A stretch of DNA of 64,000 nucleotides from positions 1 to 64,000 of the forward strand of contig JAEUTA010000011.1 in assembly GCA_016788205.1 (NCBI GenBank), in the 5' to 3' direction. The stretch comes from Flavobacteriales bacterium. Lineage in GTDB: Bacteria > Bacteroidota > Bacteroidia > Flavobacteriales_F > PHOS-HE28. This document shows positions 43,277-51,359 of the stretch, one piece after another. Below the pieces are notes generated by a model. The model was not told where the DNA came from and ran no database searches. It worked only from the letters and a program-made list of their open reading frames with translations. Position 1 is the first letter of the stretch. Each line of letters begins with the position of its first letter. Made by a program: the position numbers and the translations under genes.

Positions 43277-44770
43277 ATGGAACATTTCGACCTGTGCGTG
43301 ATCGGCGGTGGCCCAGCGGGCTATGCCGCTGCCATGCGCGCCATAGACCTGGGCAAGCGTGTATTGCTCGTGGAACGCGACCGTATCGGCGGCACCGGCA
43401 TCTACAACGGCGCACTTGCTTCGAAGACCCTCTGGGAGATCGCTCACCGCGTCTCGAGCACCAACGAGCTCATGCGCACCCGCGGCCGCGAGCCGTTCCG
43501 ACTAAGCTGGGAAGAAGTAGGCAAGACCGTGAACGAGGCCATCTTCGAACGGAAGTACCTCTACGCGTGTCATATGCAGATGCTCTCCAACAACAAGGAG
43601 GGCACCATGTTCTTCAAACACGAACGCGGCACAGGCAGCCTGGTCGACCGCAACACGGTACGCATCGAGCGCACGAACTTCCGCATGGACGTGCGTGCGG
43701 ATCATATCATCATCGCTACCGGAAGCCGGCCGCGAACCGCGCCTGGTATCGCGGTGGACGAGAAGCACATCTTCACCAGCGATGGCATCTTCGCCATCGA
43801 TGAGCTTCCGAAGAGCATCGTCATCATCGGTGCCGGCGTCATCGGCTGTGAATTCGCAACGATCTTCTCGAACCTCGGCGGTACGCGTGTTCACCTCATC
43901 GACCGTGCCGACCGCATACTGCCGTTCGAGGATGCCGACATCTCGGAGCTCGTTGCACGGAACCTGGAACGCAAAGGCGTCATCATCCATCGCTCCGCGA
44001 AACTCGACCGCATCGCCGTGGAGGACGGTCAAGTACGCTACGACCTCTCCTACATGGACGGCCGCACGGAGACGGTGCACGTGGATAAAGCGCTCTTGAG
44101 CGTAGGCCGCACGCCGAATGTCGAAGGCCTCGGGCTGGAACATGCCAGCGTGGACCTGGACCCCATCACCGGATCGATCCGGGTAACGGACACGAGCACA
44201 TCCCAACCGCATGTACACGTGGTGGGCGATGCCACGGCGACGAATATGCTGGTGAACCTGGGCGAGATGGAAGGTCGCCATGCCGTGGAGCGCATCTGGG
44301 CCGGCAAGACCGAAGCCTTGAGCTATGACAACGTGAGCACCATCATGTTCCTGGACCCCGAAGTAGCCGGTGTCGGATTGAACGAGCAGGAATGTCGCAA
44401 ACGCGGTCTATCGTACCGTGTGGCACGCATCGACTATTCGTGCATTGCGCGAGCCATCGCCATGCGCCGGACCAAGGGTTGCTTCAAGGTGCTGGTGAGC
44501 AACGATGACGAGATGCGCGTACTCGGTATGCGCGCTGTGGGAGAGCATGCTTCAAGTGCCATCGAAGCCGTTGCCCTGATGATGCGGCTGGGTACGCCGA
44601 TCCGGGAACTGGCCGAACTGATCCACCCGCACCCCAGCATCACGGAAGGCGTTCAGGAATGTGCGCGCATGCTCTTGGGACGCAGCATCTTCAAGCCCGG
44701 CATCTTCGATGACCGCATGCAATGCTACACCTGGTCGCCACAGGTGCAGAGTGCCGTGGCCGCAGCATGA
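43277..44770 (+). CDS. Pyridine nucleotide-disulfide oxidoreductase family protein lacking the redox cysteines
   Basis: 497 aa. Two Rossmann folds: FAD motif VIGGGPAGYAAAMRA (8-22) and NAD(P) motif VIIGAGVIGCEFATIF, then the FAD-binding VHVVGDAT, and the C-terminal dimer domain with HPHPSITE. The CxxxxC disulfide is absent: at the place of GGTCLNVGCIPSK stands GGTGIYNGALASK (38-50), so both Cys are replaced (G41, A46). Soluble transhydrogenase SthA keeps the first one. Without the disulfide it cannot act as dihydrolipoyl dehydrogenase; a transhydrogenase-like or simple NAD(P)H oxidase/diaphorase role is likely. It is divergent from the giant PKD gene (147-bp gap) and convergent with the peroxidase gene. 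Confidence 0.9.
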   Translation: MEHFDLCVIGGGPAGYAAAMRAIDLGKRVLLVERDRIGGTGIYNGALASKTLWEIAHRVSSTNELMRTRGREPFRLSWEEVGKTVNEAIFERKYLYACHMQMLSNNKEGTMFFKHERGTGSLVDRNTVRIERTNFRMDVRADHIIIATGSRPRTAPGIAVDEKHIFTSDGIFAIDELPKSIVIIGAGVIGCEFATIFSNLGGTRVHLIDRADRILPFEDADISELVARNLERKGVIIHRSAKLDRIAVEDGQVRYDLSYMDGRTETVHVDKALLSVGRTPNVEGLGLEHASVDLDPITGSIRVTDTSTSQPHVHVVGDATATNMLVNLGEMEGRHAVERIWAGKTEALSYDNVSTIMFLDPEVAGVGLNEQECRKRGLSYRVARIDYSCIARAIAMRRTKGCFKVLVSNDDEMRVLGMRAVGEHASSAIEAVALMMRLGTPIRELAELIHPHPSITEGVQECARMLLGRSIFKPGIFDDRMQCYTWSPQVQSAVAAA

Positions 44771-45889
44771 TCAAGGCTCTCCAGGATCCTGGAACGCCGG
44801 GTTGTTCACGAAGTCCATGTCCGTGAGCATATTCAAGAAGGCGAGCAGTTGCTGCTTCTTCTCGGGGGTCAATTGAAGCCCACCCTGCGTGTACTTCATG
44901 AACGGATCTATCGTGGTCGAAGGAACACCGCCGGAGTTGTAGTGCTCTATCACCTCTTCGAGCGTTTGGAAACGTCCGTCGTGCATGTAGGGTCCCGTAA
45001 GTGCCACATTGCGCAGGGTAGGAGCCTTGAACTTGCCCATGTCCTCCGGCACACCGGTCACTCCGCCCAAGCCCAGGTCCGTGAACTCACCATCCAATCC
45101 ATTGTTGTGCATCAGACCGTCCGTGAGGCGCCCACCGGCATGTGGATGACAGTGGAAACAATCCGCTCCCCATTGCCCACCAAGTCCCAAAGCAGGATCC
45201 CCACCCTCCTGCTGCGTCAGCTGGATCCCTAACTGCTCATCGATCGTGGGCAGGTACGGTTCGCCCCGCTGTAACTTGTCGAAGTTCGAGTTGCCACTGA
45301 TCATCGTCCGCAGGAATTGCGCCAGTGCTTTTGCGGCGAGCACGGAGTCTATCGTTGACGTACCGAAAGCCGCAAGGAACAGATCCGGATAAGCATCATG
45401 CGCCTGCAATTCGGCCACTGCTTCAGGCCACGACTCGTGCATCTCAATGGGATCCTGAACCGGGTGTAACACCTGGTCCTCCAACATGGGTGAACGACCA
45501 TCCCAGAAATAACGTGTATCCCACGCCAGGTTGATCAAGGCCATCGCGTTACGTCGACCTTCCACGCCATCGATACCCGTACTGAACTGGTTGCCGTCAT
45601 CGGTGAAGGCCACCGCAGGGGAATGACAGGAGCCGCAGGACATCGTATTGTCCCCGCTCAGCTTCTCCTCGTAGAACAAGTAACGGCCGAGCGCCACCCC
45701 CTCCACCGTGAAGGGATTGTCCGCAGGGATAGGCATCGCCGGAAAATTGGCGGGGATGGGCACGTTCAAGGGTGTGGCCGAATGACCCGGTGTCTCCGGC
45801 GCCGCTTCCTCATCGCATTCATGCCTACACCCTGTCAGCAGCGCGATGCTGAACAACAGAAGGGGAATGATGATGAACTGCCTATTCAT
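44771..45889 (-). CDS. Di-haem cytochrome-c peroxidase/MbnH-type lipoprotein, third gene of mbnP operon
   Basis: 372 aa. Lipobox LLTGC (residue ~21), so it is a membrane-anchored periplasmic protein. Two haem-c motifs: GSCHS (MSCGSCHSPAV, ~135) and CFHCH (ADCFHCHPHAGG, ~248), in two cytochrome-c peroxidase-like domains with AGGRLTDGLMHNNG and APTLRNVALTGPYMHDGRF, typical of the MauG/MbnH/CcpA superfamily. It overlaps the upstream peroxidase gene by 4 bp. MbnH enzymes convert a Trp of MbnP into kynurenine to build a metal site; this copy could do so, or serve as a peroxidase. Confidence 0.9.
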   Translation of the reverse strand: MNRQFIIIPLLLFSIALLTGCRHECDEEAAPETPGHSATPLNVPIPANFPAMPIPADNPFTVEGVALGRYLFYEEKLSGDNTMSCGSCHSPAVAFTDDGNQFSTGIDGVEGRRNAMALINLAWDTRYFWDGRSPMLEDQVLHPVQDPIEMHESWPEAVAELQAHDAYPDLFLAAFGTSTIDSVLAAKALAQFLRTMISGNSNFDKLQRGEPYLPTIDEQLGIQLTQQEGGDPALGLGGQWGADCFHCHPHAGGRLTDGLMHNNGLDGEFTDLGLGGVTGVPEDMGKFKAPTLRNVALTGPYMHDGRFQTLEEVIEHYNSGGVPSTTIDPFMKYTQGGLQLTPEKKQQLLAFLNMLTDMDFVNNPAFQDPGEP

Positions 45890-46896
45890 GGAACCTGATC
45901 CAATGATCGTTCGTCGGTGAGCGCGTGGAGAAATGCGATGAGGTCCGACTTCTCCTGCGCGCTCAATGCAAAGTTCGTCATTAACGGACTGCGTTGGGGA
46001 TGCTGAAGGCCGCCTGAAGCGAAATGGTCGATCACCTCACTTAGTGTAGCTAGTGCACCATCGTGCATGTACGGACCGGTCAATGCCACATTACGCAGTG
46101 AGGGCACCTTGAACTTCCCGTTGTCCTGCGGATCCAACGTGATGCGTTCGCGACCGGGATCGGCGTAGCTCATGTATTGACCTACGTTCTGGTACGAGTG
46201 GTCGCTCAGATCGAAGCCGCTGTGGCATGCCGAGCAGTTCAATGCAGCACTATTGAACAGCTGAAGCCCATTGACCTCGCTGCCGGTCAACGCCGACGTC
46301 TCGCCAGCCCTGTAACGATCGTAGCGCGACCATCCACTGATCAACGTACGCTCGTAGCTGGCGATGGCACGGGTGATGACGAACCCATCCAGGCCACGGC
46401 CATACGCAATGCGGCTCAAACGCTGATGATCCGCATCCTCCGAAACGGCTTCCACTGCGGCTTGTAGCGAGTGCGCCATTTCCACCGGATCCTGCACCGG
46501 TGCGATCACCTGGCGTTCGAGGTCATCCACACCGCCGTCGCGGAACAGCGCATCATGGTACGCCACGTTGCCCAGGGATGGGGCGTTCCGCATACCTGGT
46601 AGTTCGTCCACACCACGGCTCAGGGCGAGGGTATCGCTGAACGCACGATCCGGAAGGTGACAACTCGCGCACGAGATCGTACCATCCAGCGAAAGGCGCG
46701 GATCGAAGAAGAGCGCCTTGCCCAGTTTCACCGAGGCCTGCGTCAGCGGGTTCTGCTGCGGAACAGGTGGCGATGGAAAACCCTGCGGCAACTCCAGCAG
46801 GAAGGGGCCATCAACGTCGTTCTGCACGACAGCAGGGTCCTTGCGGCAACCGCCAGCGAGGACCGGCAGCAGGATCATCCAGGTCCACCTCTTCAC
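45886..46896 (-). CDS. Di-haem cytochrome-c peroxidase/MbnH-type protein, second gene of mbnP operon
   Basis: 336 aa with an N-terminal signal ending in a lipobox-like LAGGC. Haem-c motifs CASCH (ISCASCHLPDRAF) and CSACH (LNCSACHSGFDLSDH), followed by VPSLRNVALTGPYMHDGAL and a C-terminal helix region (FALSAQEKSDLIAFLHAL). It is paralogous to its downstream neighbour, but shorter. It overlaps the MbnP gene by 4 bp and the next gene by 4 bp, so the three are translationally linked. MbnH pairs with MbnP in methanobactin operons and many copper-related loci; here two such enzymes accompany one MbnP. Confidence 0.9.
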   Translation of the reverse strand: MKRWTWMILLPVLAGGCRKDPAVVQNDVDGPFLLELPQGFPSPPVPQQNPLTQASVKLGKALFFDPRLSLDGTISCASCHLPDRAFSDTLALSRGVDELPGMRNAPSLGNVAYHDALFRDGGVDDLERQVIAPVQDPVEMAHSLQAAVEAVSEDADHQRLSRIAYGRGLDGFVITRAIASYERTLISGWSRYDRYRAGETSALTGSEVNGLQLFNSAALNCSACHSGFDLSDHSYQNVGQYMSYADPGRERITLDPQDNGKFKVPSLRNVALTGPYMHDGALATLSEVIDHFASGGLQHPQRSPLMTNFALSAQEKSDLIAFLHALTDERSLDQVP

Positions 46897-47669
46897 TCCG
46901 CACTGAAGCTGTGCACGGCATTGTTCGTCAACTTCTGCGCGAGCGGGAGGTCCGTACCGTGGGTCTGGTTCTCCGTCGCCAGGTCAAGCGTATCACTATC
47001 GGTATGGAAGAATCCGTCCACGGCCAGATCGAGTACGATGGTGCTCGTGTTGCCAGCCGTGATGGTCACTTCACCGTTCAACGCGAGGTCGAACTGCTGA
47101 TAACAAGCGTTGAGGCCCGTGTGCATGGAGAAGGGCGATGCCGGAGCTCCGGTGCTCGCGCCATTCAAGTCGTAGCGCCCATCGAATTGGAGGAAGCGAT
47201 AAGCCGTGGCCCATGTCCAATAGGTGCCCCGTGCCAGATCCAACGGATGGCCAGGCGGATACACGATCGGGTCGGCGTCGTTCAACGTTTGGGGGACACC
47301 GAACCCCAACTGCATGCCATTCCATGTACCCGTCGGAACGCCCGTCCAAAGGACCGTATCACCGTTGTGTGCGAGATCGAAGAATTCAACATCCTTCACC
47401 ACCGATGACGACGAGCCGTTCACCAACCGTACGTCGCCCAGGTAGAACTTCAGACCCTCCACCTTCACCCGGTAATCGCTCACATTGTGGTATACCGTGT
47501 TCATCACGAACGGAGCCCCGTTCCAGGTGGGCCTTACGATCACCTTCAACTGGCCAGTGGTGGTGGTGGGCGTGGGAGTAGGCTCCACCGGCTCATCGGG
47601 CCCGCAGGCCACCAGCAGCACGAACATGAACGGGATGGGGAACCTGCGTGCGGCGAGCTTCATGGACAT
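46893..47669 (-). CDS. MbnP-family copper-related lipoprotein
   Basis: 258 aa (ATG 47669, or ATG 47663 two codons later). Lipobox LLVAC with a Pro/Thr-rich tether. The mature part follows the MbnP pattern: a long beta-domain with NVSDYRVKVEGLKFYLGDVRLVN near the start, GQLKVIVRPTW, FGVPQTLND and TGLNACYQQFDLALNGEVTI near the end. The family is a periplasmic copper-binding partner of MbnH, with a kynurenine made from a conserved Trp; TWTWAT and similar Trp-containing segments (YWTWATAYRFLQFDG) are present here. It is the first gene of the operon, so it is probably the acceptor for the two di-haem enzymes. No methanobactin biosynthesis genes nearby. Confidence 0.88.
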   Translation of the reverse strand: MSMKLAARRFPIPFMFVLLVACGPDEPVEPTPTPTTTTGQLKVIVRPTWNGAPFVMNTVYHNVSDYRVKVEGLKFYLGDVRLVNGSSSSVVKDVEFFDLAHNGDTVLWTGVPTGTWNGMQLGFGVPQTLNDADPIVYPPGHPLDLARGTYWTWATAYRFLQFDGRYDLNGASTGAPASPFSMHTGLNACYQQFDLALNGEVTITAGNTSTIVLDLAVDGFFHTDSDTLDLATENQTHGTDLPLAQKLTNNAVHSFSAE

Positions 47670-47790
47670 GATCGGGCTGCGTTGTTCGAGCGTTGCTTGC
47701 GGTACACAAAAATAAGTCGGCGCAAGGGCCTGAGCCTGACATGCAGCGCCTCATCGTCAACCGTTCGGGTAGGCCTAACTTGGCCCTACC

Positions 47791-50700
47791 ATGTTCCTGG
47801 TCCTTCATAGTTCCGCTGGCGCCGGCAAGACCCATGCGCTGGTGAAGCACTACCTCACCTACTGCCTGCGCGGCGAAGACCACGGTGCCTACCGGCAGGT
47901 GCTGGCCCTCACCTTCACCAACAAGGCGGCGGCCGAAATGAAGGAGCGTGTGATCGGCTACCTGGAGCGCCTTGCCGAGCCCGGTAACGCCGAAGGCCCG
48001 GTCCGCGATGTGATCGACCACTTGACCAGCGTGACCGCCATCAGCGAACAGGCGTTGGCCACCCGTGCACATGCCGTGTTGGGCCACATGCTCCACAACT
48101 GGAGCGATGTGGCCATCAGCACCATCGATGCATTCACACGCCGCGTAGTACGGCCGTTCACACGCGACCTACGCCTGGACCACGACCTGCGCATGACCAC
48201 CGAGCAGACCTACTACCGCGAACGCGCGGTGCAGGCGTTGATAGACGCGGCGGGCAGCGACGAGCGCATCACGGCCATCCTGTCCCAGGCGTGCCTCCAG
48301 CTCCTGCACGAAGAGCGCTCGTGGGACCCGGCCAAACCGCTCCTGGACCTGAGCCACGAGTTGCTCAAGGAAAGTTCCATCGCTCCGCTGGAGCGCCTTC
48401 GTTCGTTCTCCGCGGAAGAGCTGGGGCCGCTGACCGAACGGTTGAATCGCGACATCGCCGTATTCCGTCAGCAGGTAAGGAACATCGGGCGTGAGGCGCT
48501 TCAGTCGTTCGCCGCGCATGGGCTTACCGAGGCGGATGTGGCCCACGGCAAGGGTGGCGTGCTCGGCTACTTCCGCAAGCTGGCACGTTTTGCGGATGTG
48601 TGGGACGCTCCCGGTCCGCAAACGTTGAAGCCGTTCGAGACCGGCAAGTGGCACTCCGGCAAAGCCACGCCCACCGCCATCGCGGCGTTGGATGGCCTGG
48701 CCGACCGGCTCACCGCACTTTTCCAACGTGCCGAAGAACTGCGCACCACCGGCCTTCGCGATCACTTCATCCAGCGCTCCGTGGTGCGCGAACTGCTGCC
48801 GGCCTTCGCACTGCACGAGCTGGATGTGAAACTGGAGGCGCTCAAGACCGAAGATGGTGTAACGTTCTTCAGCGACCTGACACGTCGCGTGGCGGAAGTG
48901 GTGAAGAACGAGCCGGTGCCGTTCATCTACGAACGCCTCGGCGAGCGTTACCGCCATTTCCTGATCGACGAGTTCCAGGACACCTCGCTCCTGCAATGGA
49001 ACGCCTTGCTGCCCCTCATCGAGAACGCACTGGCCAACGGCGGCAGCACCCTGCTGGTGGGCGATGCGAAGCAGGCCATCTACCGCTGGCGGAACGGCGA
49101 GGTGCGGCTGTTCGTGGAACTGCCCCAGCTCTTCGGCCGCGACCCCGCTGATGATGCTGCACGACAACGGCAGGACACCTTGGAGCGCTACTTCCAACGG
49201 GGTGAACGCTTGGCGCACAATCGGCGCTCGGCACAGCGGATCATCGCGTTCAACAACGCGTTGCACGGCGCGCTCGCAAAGCACCTTCAAACGTCGCTGC
49301 AAAAGGTGTACGATGCGCACGACCAGCGTACCTCGCACACTGACCTCGGTGCGGTGCACATCGAACCCGCGGAGACCGGGCTACGCGGCGAAGCGCTGCA
49401 GGAGGCCCTGCTCGCGAACACCCTGCGCTGGACGCAGGAAGCCGTGGCGGCCGGTTTCGGCCCCGGGGACATCGCGGTGCTGGTGCGCTCCAAACGCACG
49501 GGACGTGCAGTGGCCAAGCATTTGCTGCAGAACGGATACCCCGTGGTCTCTCCCGATGGATCGCAGCTCGCTGCCGACCCCGGCGTGCAGTTGCTTACCG
49601 AGTGGCTCCGTTTCCTGCATACCGGAGAAGAGGCGAGCGCCGTGCGCGTGCTGCAATGGCGCACCATCGTGCTGGGTACGGCTTCGGAAGCGGAGTTCAC
49701 CGACCCCTTCCACTCCCCCGAGGCGTTGCCCAAGCCGGTCGCTCAACTGCGGCAGTGGCTGCGACAGAACGGCGATCCACGCCTGCGCACCACCATCGTG
49801 TCGCTGGTCTCACAGCTGGCCCGCCTGCACAGCATGGAACCGGCGGAAGATGCTTCCGTGTTGACGCTCCTCGATGAGATTCATGCCTGGACCACGGAAC
49901 ATGCACAGGACATCGGTGCATTCCTGGAACACTGGGACCGGTCCGGAGGCGAACGCAGCGCCGCAGCCGCAGGACAAGGACAAGCCGTGCAGGTGATGAC
50001 CGTTCACAAGTCCAAGGGCCTCCAGTTCCCGGTGGTGATCGTGCCGGATACGCGCATGGCAGGTAACGGCGACCACGGCGAGCTTTTCTGGATAAAGCCC
50101 GGTGAAGCCGTTCCCGAACTGGAGGTCGCACTGATCCGCGAAGGCAAACTGAGCAAGGCCGCCGAGCTTGAAGAACTGCAGGAGGAAGAAGGCTTGCGCC
50201 ACCTGGATGCGTTGAACCTGCTGTACGTGGCCTTCACCCGGCCCGAGCAGCGCCTGTACGCCTTCGTTCCGGAAGCCAGCGACATCATCACCAAAGCACT
50301 GCGGGCTTTCGTTGTGGAGCATCCGGAACTAGCGCGCACAGACGCGCCACCGGAAACACCGCGCAAGCAACGCAGCCCTTCCACCGGCGATCAGCTGCGC
50401 GGTGTGCGCGGCGCATCCGGATCGCCGAAGGTGACCCTGCGTTTCGAGGCGCCCGACGATTGGGATCCCGCACATCCGGATCCGGCACGGGCATACGGCA
50501 CAGCCGTTCACCAGGCCTTGGAACGCACGTTGACCGCGGACCAATGGGGGCCTTCCCTACAGGCTGCGGTAGCCGCCGGAGACCTCACTACGGAGCAGGC
50601 ATCCGTGTTGCTTGAACGACTGGGGCCATGGATCGCGTCGGATACGATGGCACCGTGGTTCGGCCCGGGTCTGGACGTACGTGCCGAAGCGGCGTTGATC

Positions 50701-50907
50701 ACGGCGGATGGCCATGCGTTGCGGCCGGATCGTTTGATCATCGAAGGCGATAACGTGCGCGTGCTGGAGATCAAGACCGGCAGACCGGCGGACGCTCACG
50801 CCAGGCAATTGCGCACCTACCTGCAACTGCTGCGCGAGCTGGGCTATCCGCAGGTGGACGGAACGATCTGGTACGTCGGTGACGGGCATCTTGAACACGT
50901 GGCGTGA
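47791..50907 (+). CDS. UvrD-type helicase-nuclease, AddA/RecB-like
   Basis: 1038 aa. Superfamily 1 helicase: Walker A SAGAGKTHA at ~8-16, TFTNKAAAEMKERV, the DEFQDTS Walker B/II motif (~394-400), VGDAKQAIYRWR (III), VMTVHKSKGLQFPVV (V) and YVAFTRPEQRLY (VI). The C-terminal nuclease of the PD-(D/E)XK type has EIKTG near residue 990, after D and with LRTYLQLLREL. Together with an AddB-like protein at 56836 it probably forms the double-strand-break resection complex. It is divergent from the mbnP gene; TAACTTGG lies 7 nt upstream of ATG 47791. The 3' end overlaps the GNAT gene (TGATG). Confidence 0.92.
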   Translation: MFLVLHSSAGAGKTHALVKHYLTYCLRGEDHGAYRQVLALTFTNKAAAEMKERVIGYLERLAEPGNAEGPVRDVIDHLTSVTAISEQALATRAHAVLGHMLHNWSDVAISTIDAFTRRVVRPFTRDLRLDHDLRMTTEQTYYRERAVQALIDAAGSDERITAILSQACLQLLHEERSWDPAKPLLDLSHELLKESSIAPLERLRSFSAEELGPLTERLNRDIAVFRQQVRNIGREALQSFAAHGLTEADVAHGKGGVLGYFRKLARFADVWDAPGPQTLKPFETGKWHSGKATPTAIAALDGLADRLTALFQRAEELRTTGLRDHFIQRSVVRELLPAFALHELDVKLEALKTEDGVTFFSDLTRRVAEVVKNEPVPFIYERLGERYRHFLIDEFQDTSLLQWNALLPLIENALANGGSTLLVGDAKQAIYRWRNGEVRLFVELPQLFGRDPADDAARQRQDTLERYFQRGERLAHNRRSAQRIIAFNNALHGALAKHLQTSLQKVYDAHDQRTSHTDLGAVHIEPAETGLRGEALQEALLANTLRWTQEAVAAGFGPGDIAVLVRSKRTGRAVAKHLLQNGYPVVSPDGSQLAADPGVQLLTEWLRFLHTGEEASAVRVLQWRTIVLGTASEAEFTDPFHSPEALPKPVAQLRQWLRQNGDPRLRTTIVSLVSQLARLHSMEPAEDASVLTLLDEIHAWTTEHAQDIGAFLEHWDRSGGERSAAAAGQGQAVQVMTVHKSKGLQFPVVIVPDTRMAGNGDHGELFWIKPGEAVPELEVALIREGKLSKAAELEELQEEEGLRHLDALNLLYVAFTRPEQRLYAFVPEASDIITKALRAFVVEHPELARTDAPPETPRKQRSPSTGDQLRGVRGASGSPKVTLRFEAPDDWDPAHPDPARAYGTAVHQALERTLTADQWGPSLQAAVAAGDLTTEQASVLLERLGPWIASDTMAPWFGPGLDVRAEAALITADGHALRPDRLIIEGDNVRVLEIKTGRPADAHARQLRTYLQLLRELGYPQVDGTIWYVGDGHLEHVA

Positions 50908-51353
50908 TGCGGACCTGGACCATCCGCTCCTTCGAGGACCTCACCGTGCAGCAATTGCACGATCTCCTGCGGTTGCGCGTGGACGTGTTCGTGGTGGAAC
51001 AGCATTGCCCGTACCCCGAGCTCGATGGAGCGGACCACGATGCCACCCACCTGCTGTTGCACGATGCCAGCGGACTGGTGGCCTATGCACGCGTGCTGCC
51101 ACCGGGTACCGATGGGCTGCCCCACATCGGACGCGTGGTGGTGCGGATGGACCGACGTGGCCAAGGCATCGCGTCGGCGTTGATGCAACAGGCGCTAACG
51201 GTGGTGGAAGCGCGCCACGGAACGAAACGCTCGGCACTGGCCGCACAGGCGCACTTGGAGCGTTTCTATGCACAGCATGGATTCCGCCGCACGGGTGCCG
51301 ACTACCTGCTCGATGGTATCCCGCACGTGGATATGCGGCGCGATGACGTGTGA
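50907..51353 (+). CDS. GNAT-family acetyltransferase (ElaA-like)
   Basis: 148 aa from ATG 50907, overlapping the addA-type stop. Strongly ElaA-like: LRVDVFVVEQHCPYPELDGAD near the start, then HIGRVVVRMDRRGQGIASALM, the acetyl-CoA-binding R-G-x-G-x-A loop, and YAQHGFRRTG near the end. GNAT enzymes transfer acetyl groups from acetyl-CoA to amines; the substrate of ElaA is unknown. It is tightly coupled to the helicase gene (1-bp overlap), an association that need not be functional. Confidence 0.9.
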   Translation: MRTWTIRSFEDLTVQQLHDLLRLRVDVFVVEQHCPYPELDGADHDATHLLLHDASGLVAYARVLPPGTDGLPHIGRVVVRMDRRGQGIASALMQQALTVVEARHGTKRSALAAQAHLERFYAQHGFRRTGADYLLDGIPHVDMRRDDV

Positions 51354-51359
51354 GGGCGT

